Shown here one piece after another: positions 6,736 to 7,178 of a stretch of 7,178 nucleotides of DNA. The stretch's first letter is position 1; each line of letters opens with the position of its first letter. This DNA comes from CAYSSG01 sp964433635 (lineage in GTDB: Bacteria > Atribacterota > Phoenicimicrobiia > Phoenicimicrobiales > Stramentimicrobiaceae), in NCBI GenBank assembly GCA_964433635.1, contig CAYSSG010000073.1, positions 1 through 7,178 on the forward strand. The letters run 5' to 3'. A model generated the notes under the pieces. That model ran no database searches. It was given only the letters and a program-made list of their open reading frames with translations, and was not told the DNA's origin. Both the position numbers and the translations under genes were made by a program.

Positions 6736-6931
6736 CAATTTTGAAATCAGATGAGAATAAATAGTTGAAAAAAAATGATAAATGTCTTTTATGATGCAGA
6801 ATTAATGTTAGGAATATACTGCCTACTACTTATGTTAACCTGACTTTAATCTGATTTTGATTTACATACAATAGGAATAGTTTTTGACAATGATAGAGGT
6901 ATTTCATTAAAAATTTATTAAGGTGATGGAA
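6736..6931 (+). promoter_or_regulatory. Intergenic region with candidate promoter elements before dapF
   Basis: This 196-bp AT-rich gap holds no convincing gene or terminator. It contains a perfect -35 box TTGACA (6883-6888), with only weak -10 candidates 16-17 nt downstream (CATTAA 6905-6910 or ATTAAA 6906-6911). A better -10-like TACAAT (6867-6872) lacks a good -35. A 9-bp inverted repeat (6744-6752 and 6849-6857) spans 96 nt and may be chance. The gap length and the TTGACA suggest that dapF has its own promoter, but read-through from the upstream operon cannot be excluded. Confidence 0.35.
6920..6926 (+). promoter_or_regulatory. Ribosome binding site deciding the dapF start
   Basis: AAGGTGA lies 5 nt before TTG 6932. 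The in-frame ATG at 6926 would overlap or abut this site, leaving no room for the ribosome, so TTG is the better start. Confidence 0.6.
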
Positions 6932-7178
6932 TTGGGAATACATTTTGTAAAAATGAATGGTTACGGGAATGATTTTGTTGTTATTGATAATAGAAGGAAC
7001 AAAATATGTGATAAAGATTTAATGGAATTTGCAAAAAAAATATGTAGAAGAAGAGTATCCATTGGTGCTGATGGCCTTCTATTGTTGGAAAATTCACTTA
7101 AATACGATTTTAAAATGAGATTGTTTAATCCTGATGGAGCAGAAGGTGAAATGTGCGGAAACGGTGCAAGATGTATAG
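6932..7178 (+). CDS. dapF: Diaminopimelate epimerase, N-terminal part (cut by window end)
   Basis: This cofactor-independent epimerase interconverts LL- and meso-diaminopimelate in lysine and peptidoglycan synthesis. Only 82 codons are in the window, and the gene continues past 7178 (full length is about 270-280 aa in the family). The visible part is diagnostic: FVKMNGYGNDFVVID (5-19) with substrate-binding Asn13, IGADG (44-48), NPDGAEGEMCGNGARC (66-81) with Asn66 and the first catalytic cysteine Cys75. The second catalytic Cys would lie beyond the window. TTG 6932 is chosen because AAGGTGA sits 5 nt upstream; ATG 6926 in the same frame would add two residues, and a stop at 6908-6910 closes the frame upstream. 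It is separated by 196 nt from the dehydrogenase and probably begins the next transcription unit. Confidence 0.92.
   Translation, partial: MGIHFVKMNGYGNDFVVIDNRRNKICDKDLMEFAKKICRRRVSIGADGLLLLENSLKYDFKMRLFNPDGAEGEMCGNGARCI

Noticed and set aside
6775..6843. 22-codon frame MINVFYDAELM... in the gap before dapF
   Set aside because: No ribosome binding site precedes its ATG (only an A-run), and the frame is short and AT-rich. It is probably chance.
6741..6860. Inverted repeat AAATCAGAT/ATCTGATTT flanking the gap after the dehydrogenase
   Set aside because: Nine base pairs over a 96-nt loop in AT-rich DNA is weak, and no T-run follows, so I do not call a terminator.
1..7178. CRISPR array, insertion sequence, tRNA, rRNA or riboswitch
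   Set aside because: No regularly spaced repeats, transposase motifs, tRNA-like arms or recognisable riboswitch core were seen. The gaps are short and AT-rich.

Overview
The window is AT-rich (roughly one third G+C) and bacterial. All genes lie on the + strand, most behind strong AGGAGG-type ribosome binding sites, and several use TTG or GTG starts. The binding protein has a cleavable signal peptide and no lipobox. With the low GC and purine-rich ribosome binding sites, this suggests a low-GC, probably anaerobic bacterium with an outer membrane (a diderm Firmicute relative or a deep-branching phylum) rather than a typical Gram-positive. The taxon cannot be fixed from this sequence.

Layout: 1-82 is a short leader that includes a 9-codon mini-ORF with a near-ideal ribosome binding site. 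83-4709 encodes a complete branched-chain (LIV/HAAT) amino-acid ABC importer: binding protein (livK), two permeases (livH, livM) and two ATPases (livG, livF). A 16-bp perfect inverted repeat sits between livK and livH. 4739-5758 encodes a PLP enzyme of the D-cysteine desulfhydrase/ACC deaminase family. 5830-6735 encodes a meso-diaminopimelate dehydrogenase that, from remembered homologues, resembles the Symbiobacterium-type (type II) enzyme. After a 196-bp gap with possible promoter elements, diaminopimelate epimerase (dapF) begins at 6932 and runs off the window end.

From livK to the dehydrogenase, gaps are short (or overlap) apart from the 164-bp livK-livH gap, and no strong terminator is visible, so one operon is likely. 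The importer probably brings in an amino acid that the two enzymes handle. Both enzyme families are linked to D-configured amino-acid centres: the lyase family uses D-cysteine and relatives, and the dehydrogenase acts at the D-centre of meso-DAP. The working inference is uptake and catabolism (or salvage) of a D-amino acid, a sulfur or amino-substituted amino acid, or a DAP-like cell-wall amino acid. The substrate is not determined. The most noteworthy points are the unusual active-site neighbourhood of the lyase (Trp80, Glu328), the coupling of these enzymes to a LIV importer, the intergenic inverted repeat and the upstream mini-ORF. I found no CRISPR array, mobile element, tRNA or rRNA.
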